In this document: positions 1 through 6,274 of the stretch, one piece after another
Layout of the letters: each line of letters starts with the position of its first letter
Position numbering within the stretch: position 1 is the stretch's first letter
Source of the DNA: Anaerolineae bacterium
GTDB lineage: Bacteria; Chloroflexota; Anaerolineae; UBA4142
Direction: 5' to 3'
Length of the DNA stretch: 8,296 bases
NCBI GenBank assembly: GCA_026417715.1
Contig: JAOACU010000124.1
Span: forward strand, 1 to 8,296
Notes under the pieces: model-generated
Told to the model about the DNA's origin: nothing
The model's input: the letters and a program-made list of their open reading frames with translations, nothing else
The model's database searches: none
Position numbers and translations under genes: made by a program

Positions 1-537
1 AAGAGACAGTCCCAGAAACGCGCCAGTAAATCCTCCAACGATTGCGCCAAACCCTACGGCATCGAGGATGCTTGCATAGAGCGGATAGAAGAGCGAACCC
101 AACAATCCGCCGATCCAAGTGAAAAGCATTGCAAAGGCAAAACTCAGACGCGGCTGAAACGTAGTTTGAAAACTCGACTGTCCAAACGCCAATCGAATGA
201 TTACCCAAGCAATCAACGTGAGTGCCGCGCACGCGAACGCGCTGAGCATACCCGCTGGCAAATCAATGGTCACGCGCGCCGTGTGAAATCCCGATCCGAT
301 CAACGCGCCAATGGCTGCGCCAAGCACGAGTCCTAACAGCAAAAAGCCGAGTCGCGACAAGAGCGCAACGTTACGTGAGAGAACGAACGCGCCTAGCGCG
401 TAAAATACGCTACCCAACGCTAATCCTATCACTGTGCTCACCAGCCACATTACAAACCCAGCCGAAGTCACAAAGGGACCTGCCAACATTCCAAAGAGGG
501 TGAAACCGAGGATGGTACGAAAGTTGGATTGTGTCAT
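1..537 (-). CDS. Multi-pass membrane protein, partial (3' end beyond window)
   Basis: I do not recognise this protein family. The frame opens with ATG at 537-535 and stays open through 179 codons to base 1, so the C-terminus lies outside the window. The product is strongly hydrophobic, with about five or six likely membrane segments at residues 8-26, 28-53, 60-82, 95-118, 132-152 and 160-179. Many are rich in Gly and Ala (for example GLVLGAAIGALIG), and short basic or polar loops lie between them (SRNVALLSR, FGQSSFQTTFQPR). No catalytic or transporter motif is visible. The start overlaps the stop codon of the upstream Uma2-family gene as ATGA. A Shine-Dalgarno-like AAAGGA sits about 6 bases before the ATG, inside the end of that gene. 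This suggests translational coupling and joint expression. The reading frame is well supported; the function is unknown. Confidence 0.75.
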   Translation of the reverse strand, partial: MTQSNFRTILGFTLFGMLAGPFVTSAGFVMWLVSTVIGLALGSVFYALGAFVLSRNVALLSRLGFLLLGLVLGAAIGALIGSGFHTARVTIDLPAGMLSAFACAALTLIAWVIIRLAFGQSSFQTTFQPRLSFAFAMLFTWIGGLLGSLFYPLYASILDAVGFGAIVGGFTGAFLGLSL

Positions 538-1253
538 TGCGATTCCTTTTGTTGCAAACGCGTCACAAATTCGGTATGCTCTGCTGAGGCGATGCCCTCT
601 TGCACCGTTGCAAGTAACTGGGCGATGTTGCCTGCCCAAAACGCTTCGACGTTCAACCAGAGACCGGGAAAGACCTTGCTTTTGATCATCTTGTTCTCTT
701 CGGGCAAGTTGGTGTACACACCCTCTTGTAGCACAAACCAATCCACGCGCTTTTCGTGCATTTGAATTGCCAGATACTCTTGCACGCCGCTGCGTTGATA
801 GACACGTTTTTTGATGTGCAGATCGTACGCGGCACTACTTGCCGCAACTTCAGCGATGAATTCGGGTGCACCTTCGAGATAATCGTCGGGCGTGAGGCGC
901 GCTTTGCCGCCGCGTTCAGTTTCGATCCACAGAAACGCATCGGGTTGCACTTCGTTCTCCCAATCGAGGCGCACCGTGCCATTGTCTCCCAAACGAACGC
1001 CGGGCGTAGCTGCAGCATAAACTCCACACCAGGTAATCAATTGAGCATGGGGTTCGCTATGACGCGTGATACCAATCGGTGAGGGCATATACACGACTCC
1101 TTCGAGTAATTCGGCTTTTTTGATTTCTGGATGCGCCTCGTAAATCCGCTCGAATTCTGCGCGCGTCAAATAGTCACCTGGGTTCAGCGGCGGCACCTCG
1201 ACTATCCGTGTCTGGACAGGATGACTGATTTTAGGTACGGTTACAGTACTCAC
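534..1253 (-). CDS. Uma2 (DUF820) family protein, predicted PD-(D/E)XK-fold nuclease
   Basis: The 239-residue product resembles the Uma2/DUF820 family, which has a restriction-endonuclease-like fold and is common in cyanobacteria and Chloroflexota; its biological role is unsettled. Visible landmarks, numbered from the start chosen here, are an N-terminal helix with TRAEFERI, the ELLEG strand near residue 48, the PD pair at 104-105, the E-V pair at 135-136, D144, lysines at 148-149 and the closing RSGVQEYLAI block near 154-163. These fit the usual acidic and lysine active-site order, so the nuclease may be intact. I chose the GTG at 1253 because GAGG lies 6 bases upstream. A GTG at 1265 would add four residues but has its purine run only 1-2 bases away. 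The stop overlaps the start of the next gene (ATGA). The gap to the aconitase gene upstream is filled with tandem repeats. Role, substrate and any link to citrate metabolism are unknown. Confidence 0.85.
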   Translation of the reverse strand: MSTVTVPKISHPVQTRIVEVPPLNPGDYLTRAEFERIYEAHPEIKKAELLEGVVYMPSPIGITRHSEPHAQLITWCGVYAAATPGVRLGDNGTVRLDWENEVQPDAFLWIETERGGKARLTPDDYLEGAPEFIAEVAASSAAYDLHIKKRVYQRSGVQEYLAIQMHEKRVDWFVLQEGVYTNLPEENKMIKSKVFPGLWLNVEAFWAGNIAQLLATVQEGIASAEHTEFVTRLQQKESQ

Positions 1254-1278
1254 AGTGCACCTCACGCCTTGTTAGTGA

Positions 1279-1313
1279 GAGATTTAGAGATTGGAGATTG
1301 GAGATTAGAGATT
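1279..1313. repeat. Heptamer tandem array, GAGATTN x5
   Basis: On the plus strand GAGATT occurs at 1279, 1287, 1294, 1301 and 1308, with spacings of 8, 7, 7 and 7 bases; the seventh base varies (T, G, G, A, C). It lies between the aconitase stop and the Uma2-family start. A diverged relative of the same unit appears inside the aconitase gene near 2093-2120 in the opposite orientation. Such short tandem heptamers are known as STRR elements in cyanobacteria and occur in other phyla; I infer the same class here. Confidence 0.85.
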
Positions 1314-1334
1314 CGTCTTTCGTCCTTCGTCCTT
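1314..1334. repeat. Heptamer tandem array, CGTCCTT x3
   Basis: Three contiguous 7-base units (CGTCTTT, CGTCCTT, CGTCCTT) follow directly after the GAGATT array. The same unit family recurs between tctA and the aconitase gene (4057-4092), where two copies face each other as an inverted repeat. Confidence 0.8.
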
Positions 1335-1337
1335 TTG

Positions 1338-1369
1338 GGCTCATTGGTTCATTGGCTCATTGGCTCATT
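1338..1369. repeat. Octamer tandem array, GGCTCATT x4, containing the aconitase stop codon
   Basis: Four contiguous 8-base units, GGCTCATT, GGTTCATT, GGCTCATT and GGCTCATT, are seen on the plus strand. Read on the minus strand they give ATGAGCCA-type units. The last residues of aconitase (Met-Ser-Gln) and its TGA stop (1359-1357) are written by this array, so the current 3' end of that gene was probably set by repeat growth. An 8-base period does not preserve reading frame. Confidence 0.85.
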
Positions 1370-4041
1370 AACTTGCGTAACACCGTTAGCAAGATTCCAC
1401 CGTTTTTGTAGTAATCCACTTCGACAGGTGTATCGAGTCGTGCAATCACCTGAAATTTTCGTTGTTGTTCGTCAGGATGCGTAGCAACGACCGTGAGTTC
1501 TTGGCGCGGTTGAAGGTTATCCGAAATCCCCAAAATGTCAAACGTCTCGTGCCCGGTCAAACCGAGTGTTTGTACGTTTTCGCCGGGTTTGAATTGCAAT
1601 GGCAACACGCCCATTCCCACAAGATTCGCGCGATGGATGCGCTCGAACGAGACAGCGATGACGGCTTTGACACCGAGTAGCGCGGGTCCTTTTGCCGCCC
1701 AATCGCGCGATGAACCCGTGCCGTACTCTTTTCCCGCAAGCACGATGAGTGGCACGCCTTCGGCTTGGTAGCGCATTGCGGCATCGTAAATTGCCATTTT
1801 TTCCGGCGGTCGGCGGTCAGCGGTCGGTGGGCCAAAATACAGCGTGTATCCACCTTCCTCACCACCCAACATCAAATTCTTGATGCGAATGTTCGCGAAC
1901 GTGCCACGCATCAAAACTTCGTGATTGCCGCGCCGCGTGCCGTATTGATTAAAGTCTTCGGGTTGGACGCCGCGCGCGATGAGATACTTGCCCGCCGGCG
2001 AATTCTTGGGGATACTTCCCGCTGGCGAAATATGATCTGTCGTGATTCCATCACCAAACACACCCAAGACGCGCGCGCCGCGAATCTCCGACAACTCTCC
2101 AATCTCCAGTCTCAAATCTCTGAAAAACGGCGGTTCTTGAATGTACGTCGAGTTGGGATCCCACGCAAACGTCTCACCGCCACTCACAGGAATCGCGTTC
2201 CACATCGGATTGCCATCGAACACATTCGCATACACGCGCGCAAACATCTGCGGATCGAGTGACGCGGCAATCGTATCGGCGATTTCTTTTTGCGAGGGCC
2301 AGATATCGCGCAAGAACACGGGCGCGCCATCATTGCCAACGCCGAGCGGCTCGGTTTCCAAGTTGATGTCAGTTGTACCCGCGAGCGCGAACGCAACGAC
2401 GAGCGGCGGCGACGCGAGGAAATTTGCGCGCACGAGCGGATGCACGCGTCCTTCAAAATTGCGATTGCCCGAAATCACTGCTGCGACCACAAGATTGTGT
2501 TCGTTGATCGCGCGCGTCACCTCATCGGGCAAGGGACCGCTGTTGCCGATGCAAACGGTGCAACCATACCCCGTGAGATGAAAACCGAGTTGTTCCAAGT
2601 ACGGCATCAACCCGGCGTTGATGAGATACTCGGTCACGACCTTGGAGCCGGGCGCGAGCGACGTCTTGACGTGTGGCTTGACGCGTAAACCTTTTTCGAC
2701 CGCTTTTTTCGCCAGCAAGCCCGCACCAATCATCACCGATGGATTGCTGGTGTTCGTGCACGAGGTAATCGCGGCAAGGACGACCGAACCATGCGTAATT
2801 TCAGATTTTCGATTTTCGATTTCAGATTGAGGTAGCCCATATCCGCCTTGCACGACAGAGGTAAACAAGGATTCACGCATTCGTGTTTTAAGGTTGCCGA
2901 GTGAAACGCGTTGTTCGGGCTTTTTGGGACCCGCGAGACTCGGTTCAACGGTGGAGAGATCGAGTTCGAGCGTATCGCTGAAAATCGGGTCGGGTGTGGA
3001 ATCGGTGCGAAAGACGCCTTGTTCTTTGGCATATCGTTCGAGCAACTCTGCCGCGCGCGCGCGTCCGGTTTGACGCAGATAGCGAATCGTTTCGTCGTCG
3101 GTGGGGAAAAAGCCCATCGTCGCGCCATAGTCGGGTGCCATATTCGCAATCGTCGCGCGATCAGGGAGCGACATCGAGGACAAACCCGTGCCGTAGAATT
3201 CGACAAACTTGTCCACCACACCTTTGGCGCGCAACATTTGGGTCACGGTCAACACGAGGTCGGTGGCGGTCACGCCTTCGCGCAACGCGCCAGTGAGTTT
3301 AAAGCCGACGACTTGCGGCGTAACGATGTAGAGCGGTTGCCCCAACATCACCGCTTCGGCTTCGATACCGCCTACGCCCCAACCGAGCACACCCAGTCCG
3401 TTGATCATCGTCGTGTGCGAATCCGTGCCGACGAGTGTATCGAAGAACAATTCACCGTCGCGGGCGATCACACCTTGCGCGAGAAATTCCAAGTTGACTT
3501 GGTGCACGATGCCGGTAGCAGGTGGAACGACGCGCAAATTTTGGAACGCTTGCGCGCCCCAACGCAGAAACTCGTATCGCTCGCGATTGCGCTCGAATTC
3601 CAGTTGCGCGTTTTTCTGCAACGCATCGGGCGTGCCAAAATAGTCCACCATTACCGAGTGGTCAATCACCAAGTCCACTGGCACGAGTGGATTGATTTTG
3701 CGCGGGTCTTTGCCAAGTCGTTTGACGGCGTCGCGCATCGCTGCCAAATCCACGATGCACGGCACGCCAGTAAAATCTTGCATCAACACGCGCGCCGGCA
3801 TAAACGGCAATTCGTTCTCGGCAGGTGCAGTGGCATTCCAGCGCGCGAGTCGTTCCACGTCCTCGGCAGTGACGAGATAGCCATCTTCGTTGCGCAACAA
3901 CGCTTCGAGCAAGATACGAATCGAAAACGGCAATCTGTCCAAATTCGGCGCGACACCGGTTTTAGCCAGATGATCCAAACGATAAATCGTATAGTCACCA
4001 AATTGCGTACGTGTTCCGAAAGTATTTTTCTTCTGTGGCAT
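1357..4041 (-). CDS. acnA: Aconitate hydratase (aconitase), AcnA/IRP1 type
   Basis: This 894-residue cytosolic [4Fe-4S] enzyme interconverts citrate and isocitrate through cis-aconitate; its length matches bacterial AcnA. Cluster cysteines are C428 (in ITSCTNTSNPS) and C494 and C497 (in TGYGCTVCIGNSGP). Other hallmarks are the LVGTDSHTTMINGLGVLG block near residue 210, the GDGITTDHISPAGSI block that opens the swivel domain, RRGNHEVLMRGTFANIR, and GKEYGTGSSRDWAAKGP, which carries the catalytic Ser-Arg region. I chose ATG 4041 because AGGAGG lies just upstream and the N-terminus then matches the family. An in-frame start at 4110 would add 23 residues that read through intergenic repeats. The gene lies 52 bases after tctA, consistent with imported citrate feeding this enzyme. 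Oddly, three heptamer-repeat patches lie inside the frame (about residues 403-414, 641-650 and 737-747), and the stop lies in an octamer array. All active-site blocks are intact, so it is probably functional. Confidence 0.97.
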   Translation of the reverse strand: MPQKKNTFGTRTQFGDYTIYRLDHLAKTGVAPNLDRLPFSIRILLEALLRNEDGYLVTAEDVERLARWNATAPAENELPFMPARVLMQDFTGVPCIVDLAAMRDAVKRLGKDPRKINPLVPVDLVIDHSVMVDYFGTPDALQKNAQLEFERNRERYEFLRWGAQAFQNLRVVPPATGIVHQVNLEFLAQGVIARDGELFFDTLVGTDSHTTMINGLGVLGWGVGGIEAEAVMLGQPLYIVTPQVVGFKLTGALREGVTATDLVLTVTQMLRAKGVVDKFVEFYGTGLSSMSLPDRATIANMAPDYGATMGFFPTDDETIRYLRQTGRARAAELLERYAKEQGVFRTDSTPDPIFSDTLELDLSTVEPSLAGPKKPEQRVSLGNLKTRMRESLFTSVVQGGYGLPQSEIENRKSEITHGSVVLAAITSCTNTSNPSVMIGAGLLAKKAVEKGLRVKPHVKTSLAPGSKVVTEYLINAGLMPYLEQLGFHLTGYGCTVCIGNSGPLPDEVTRAINEHNLVVAAVISGNRNFEGRVHPLVRANFLASPPLVVAFALAGTTDINLETEPLGVGNDGAPVFLRDIWPSQKEIADTIAASLDPQMFARVYANVFDGNPMWNAIPVSGGETFAWDPNSTYIQEPPFFRDLRLEIGELSEIRGARVLGVFGDGITTDHISPAGSIPKNSPAGKYLIARGVQPEDFNQYGTRRGNHEVLMRGTFANIRIKNLMLGGEEGGYTLYFGPPTADRRPPEKMAIYDAAMRYQAEGVPLIVLAGKEYGTGSSRDWAAKGPALLGVKAVIAVSFERIHRANLVGMGVLPLQFKPGENVQTLGLTGHETFDILGISDNLQPRQELTVVATHPDEQQRKFQVIARLDTPVEVDYYKNGGILLTVLRKLMSQ
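1804..1831. repeat. In-frame heptamer array (CGGCGGT x3, fourth unit decayed) inside acnA
   Basis: Units CGGCGGT, CGGCGGT and CAGCGGT are contiguous, followed by a decayed CGGTGGG. On the coding strand they encode the patch GPPTADRRPP (about residues 737-747). Related aconitases, from memory, run directly from GGYTLHF into a short PSGEQM-like turn, so about seven residues (21 bases, three units) look inserted in a surface loop of the swivel domain. Confidence 0.75.
2093..2120. repeat. Degenerate in-frame heptamer array (NANTCTC x4) inside acnA
   Basis: Plus-strand units AACTCTC, CAATCTC, CAGTCTC and AAATCTC are contiguous and encode the stretch around DLRLEIGEL (residues about 641-650). The unit is the reverse complement of the GAGATT family found at 1279-1313. 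Against remembered AcnA sequences there is no clear length gain, so this may be replacement of native codons or partial coincidence. Confidence 0.55.
2797..2828. repeat. In-frame heptamer array (GATTTTC-type x4) inside acnA
   Basis: Units AATTTCA, GATTTTC, GATTTTC and GATTTCA are contiguous, followed by a partial unit. The coding strand reads SEIENRKSEI (about residues 404-413), a low-complexity peptide just before the THGSVVLAAITSCTN block that holds cluster cysteine C428. Its AT-rich codons stand out from neighbouring GC-richer codons. Confidence 0.8.
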
Positions 4042-4056
4042 AGTCCTCCTGTGAAT

Positions 4057-4092
4057 GACGAAGGACGAACGAATCGTCATTCGTCCTTCGTC
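4057..4092. repeat. Inverted pair of heptamer repeats (13-bp arms) between tctA and acnA
   Basis: GACGAAGGACGAA (4057-4069) and its exact reverse complement (4080-4092) flank a 10-base loop. Each arm is nearly two CGTCCTT-family heptamers. In the transcript this would form a strong hairpin immediately after the tctA stop (4094) and just before the acnA Shine-Dalgarno (4050-4045). There is no run of T after it, so it is unlikely to be an intrinsic terminator. It could stabilise upstream mRNA or modulate aconitase translation. Confidence 0.8.
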
Positions 4093-4093
4093 G

Positions 4094-5641
4094 TTAGTCT
4101 TTCTCATCACCGAAACTGGGAGTCGTCTTGGTGCGATCGCGCTTGCGCCAATTGCTCCACGCTTGCGCCGCGCTGGGTCCGACGAGCGACACGATCGCTA
4201 ACAGCAAGATGATGAGCGAGAGCGGGCGTGTGAAAAAGATGAGTGGATTGCCAACCGAGATGAGCATCGAACGACGAAACTCTTGCTCGATGAGTGGTCC
4301 GAGAACGACACCCAACACAATCGGCGCCATCGGAAAACCATGACGACGCATCAAAAACGCGGCAACACCAAGCGTGAATAGCATCAACAGTTCTACGACG
4401 CTGCCGTTGAGTGCGTACACACCTAGCACGGAAAAAACGAGAATGCCGCCAAAGAGTAACGGCTTGGGTATATCGAGCATCCGCACCCAGATTCCGACAA
4501 GTGGCAAGTTGAGCAAAAGTAACAACGCGTTACCGATGTAGAGACTGGCAATGAGTCCCCACACCAATTCGGGTTTTTGACTGAAGAGGAGTGGACCAGG
4601 GCGCAAGCCATACAGTTGAAACGCGGCGAGCATCATCGCGGTTGTGCCAGAGCCCGGCAAACCGAGTGCAAGCAGCGGCACGAGTGCACCACCCGCGCTG
4701 GCATTGTTCGCGGCTTCGGGACCAGCCACCCCTTCGATCATTCCCGTACCAAATTTTTCCGGCGTTTTCGATGCGCGACGTTCAGCGTTGTACGAAAGAA
4801 ACGACGCGACTGTTGCGCCTGCACCGGGCAGAATGCCAATGAAGAATCCAATCAAAGTGCCGCGTATCCACGCTGGAATCGAGCGCCTCCATTCGTCGCG
4901 TGTCATCAACAACGAGCCCGTTGTACGGACAATCTCTTCGCGTACGCGCTTGAATGTTGCCGCGTTCCAAAACACTTCGCCAATCGCAAACAAACCGATC
5001 GCGGCGACCACCACATCCACACCGCCGAGCAATTCCGGACTACCGAAGGTATAGCGCGCTTGCCCGGTCTGCAAATCAATCCCAATCATTCCGATACCTA
5101 GTCCCAGCAATGTGGCGAACAGCGCTTTGGGCGCCGAATCGCCGGCGAGACCGGTCACGGCGGTCAGCGCGAGACACATAATCGCGAAATATTCAGGCGG
5201 ACCAAACCGCAAGGCGAATTCAACAAGAACGGGCGCAAGTAACATCAGCATAAACGTCGCAAAGGTGCCAGCGACGAACGAACCAATCGCGGCGGTTGCC
5301 AACGCCGCGCCACCGCGTCCTTGCTTTGCCATTTTGAACCCATCGAGTGTCGTCACCACACTCGCGCTTTCGCCGGGCGTGTTGACCAGAATCGAAGTGG
5401 TCGAGCCGCCGTACATTGCGCCATAGAGAATACCGCCAAACATAATGAACGCTGTCGTCGGATTGAGTCCAAAAGTCAACGGCAAGAGCAAGGCAATCGT
5501 CAGCGCCGGACCAATGCCGGGCAAAACGCCAATCGCCGTGCCAACGACAACGCCAATCAATCCAAAGAGTAGATTCGTTGGCGTGAGTGCCGTGCCAAAG
5601 CCCACGCCAAGATTAGCCAAGAGTTGAGTTAGCGCGTCCAT
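4094..5641 (-). CDS. tctA: Tripartite tricarboxylate transporter large permease subunit TctA
   Basis: This 515-residue inner-membrane protein has about a dozen hydrophobic segments and is the transport channel of the TctABC secondary carrier family, which works with an extracytoplasmic receptor and is typically driven by an ion gradient. Family signatures are GVLPGIGPALTIALLLPL (38-55), GGSTTSILVNTPGES (78-92), GILPGAGATVASFLSYNAER (268-288) and GLPGSGTTAMM (327-337). The paired Gly-Pro-Gly motifs in the two halves reflect the known internal duplication of TctA. The C-terminus is charged and probably cytoplasmic. The ATG at 5641 is preceded by GGAG at a 5-base spacer and overlaps the last 13 bases of tctB, a typical coupled arrangement. 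Citrate is the best guess for the substrate because aconitase follows, but TctA proteins also serve tartrate, terephthalate and other carboxylates. Confidence 0.97.
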   Translation of the reverse strand: MDALTQLLANLGVGFGTALTPTNLLFGLIGVVVGTAIGVLPGIGPALTIALLLPLTFGLNPTTAFIMFGGILYGAMYGGSTTSILVNTPGESASVVTTLDGFKMAKQGRGGAALATAAIGSFVAGTFATFMLMLLAPVLVEFALRFGPPEYFAIMCLALTAVTGLAGDSAPKALFATLLGLGIGMIGIDLQTGQARYTFGSPELLGGVDVVVAAIGLFAIGEVFWNAATFKRVREEIVRTTGSLLMTRDEWRRSIPAWIRGTLIGFFIGILPGAGATVASFLSYNAERRASKTPEKFGTGMIEGVAGPEAANNASAGGALVPLLALGLPGSGTTAMMLAAFQLYGLRPGPLLFSQKPELVWGLIASLYIGNALLLLLNLPLVGIWVRMLDIPKPLLFGGILVFSVLGVYALNGSVVELLMLFTLGVAAFLMRRHGFPMAPIVLGVVLGPLIEQEFRRSMLISVGNPLIFFTRPLSLIILLLAIVSLVGPSAAQAWSNWRKRDRTKTTPSFGDEKD

Positions 5642-6099
5642 AGTATCTCCAACACGCCAGCGGGCAATCCGATTTTGAGTAGACCGTTGAAGAACCCATA
5701 CACCAAAAGACTAATGCCAACGCTGACAATCGCATCGCGCAACCATGCCTTGCTCCCAAAGACGCGCGCTTCGAGGAATAAAAACGCCGAGGTCGCGATG
5801 ATATAACCGAGTGGTGCTAACGCGTAGATGTAGACGAGCAACACCAAGGCAGCCGCCCCCCATGTTCGCCAGTCCATCTCCTCAAGGTCGGCAAACGTCG
5901 CGCCTGCGCGCTGTTTACGCCACGTTTGTACGCCAAGCCACACACCCGAGAGCATCATACCGATACCAATCAAGATCGGAAAAAAACGTGGACCAACAGC
6001 CGAGTAACTTGTGCTTGGCTCGTTGATTGCAAATGCTCCAGCCAGATATGCCGCGCCAAAGATGAGCATAATGACTGCAACAATCAAATCATGTTTCAT
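5629..6099 (-). CDS. tctB: Tripartite tricarboxylate transporter small permease subunit TctB
   Basis: The 156-residue product is a small membrane protein with four or five hydrophobic segments (about 5-24, 38-58, 79-97, 98-113, 123-146). The motif SAVGPRFFPILIGIGMMLSG (33-52) is the recognisable TctB signature. It is the poorly conserved small membrane partner that assembles with TctA. I chose ATG 6099 because the membrane segment follows at once and a purine-rich AAGGGGGGAAGG precedes it. A longer frame from 6180 would add 27 residues (with TRNKRVGGRVGV) that come from palindromic intergenic sequence and resemble no protein. The TAA stop overlaps the tctA start by 13 bases. A 175-base gap containing three hairpins separates it from tctC. 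Confidence 0.93.
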   Translation of the reverse strand: MKHDLIVAVIMLIFGAAYLAGAFAINEPSTSYSAVGPRFFPILIGIGMMLSGVWLGVQTWRKQRAGATFADLEEMDWRTWGAAALVLLVYIYALAPLGYIIATSAFLFLEARVFGSKAWLRDAIVSVGISLLVYGFFNGLLKIGLPAGVLEILWTR

Positions 6100-6116
6100 C
6101 CTTCCCCCCTTGCGTG

Positions 6117-6137
6117 GAGTAGGTGTAACACCTACTC
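6117..6137. repeat. Palindrome/hairpin 1 in tctC-tctB gap
   Basis: GAGTAGGTGT and ACACCTACTC form 10-bp arms around a single A. It lies 18 bases before the tctB start, next to its ribosome binding site. The very tight loop means it would form in DNA as a near-perfect palindrome, or in RNA with the inner pairs open. Confidence 0.8.
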
Positions 6138-6160
6138 TTCCACCGACGCGCTTGTTGCGT

Positions 6161-6197
6161 GTGGTAGGACAAGTTTGCAAAAAACTTGTCCTACCAC
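6161..6197. repeat. Hairpin 2 in tctC-tctB gap (16-bp perfect arms)
   Basis: GTGGTAGGACAAGTTT (6161-6176) pairs perfectly with 6182-6197 around a 5-base loop. In the transcript the loop region carries a T run, but no T tract follows the stem, so it is not a standard terminator. It shares the GGACAAGTTT arm with hairpin 3, which makes it REP-like. Confidence 0.88.
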
Positions 6198-6234
6198 TGC
6201 CTCGATTATTGACTCACGTTACGCAGTAAACGCA

Positions 6235-6255
6235 GGACAAGTTTCAAACTTGTCC
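6235..6255. repeat. Hairpin 3 in tctC-tctB gap, sharing hairpin 2 arm
   Basis: GGACAAGTTT and AAACTTGTCC form 10-bp arms around one C, 19 bases after the tctC stop. It is a shorter copy of hairpin 2. Together they look like a dispersed palindromic repeat family. Their position just after the receptor gene fits protection of the tctC message 3' end, as described for REP sequences between malE and malF. Confidence 0.85.
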
Positions 6256-6274
6256 CACAACAACGTAACATCAG

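Noticed and set aside
1279..1369. Clustered repeats as a CRISPR remnant
   Set aside because: Units are 7-8 bases, contiguous, without spacers, and no cas gene is present.
4042..4110. Longer aconitase N-terminus from ATG 4110
   Set aside because: It would translate the heptamer inverted repeat and overlap tctA; the AGGAGG site supports ATG 4041.
2911..4212. A 433-codon open frame on the plus strand
   Set aside because: It lies antisense to acnA and the end of tctA. Its product is low quality (rich in Arg, His and Gln, with no motif), while the minus strand gives an unmistakable aconitase. It is a shadow of codon bias.
6100..6180. Longer TctB N-terminus from 6180
   Set aside because: The added residues derive from intergenic palindromes, and the family begins at the membrane segment after MKHD.
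6161..6197. Hairpin 2 as an intrinsic terminator after tctC
   Set aside because: There is no T tract after the stem on the transcribed strand, the T run is in the loop, and the stem is not followed by an operon end.
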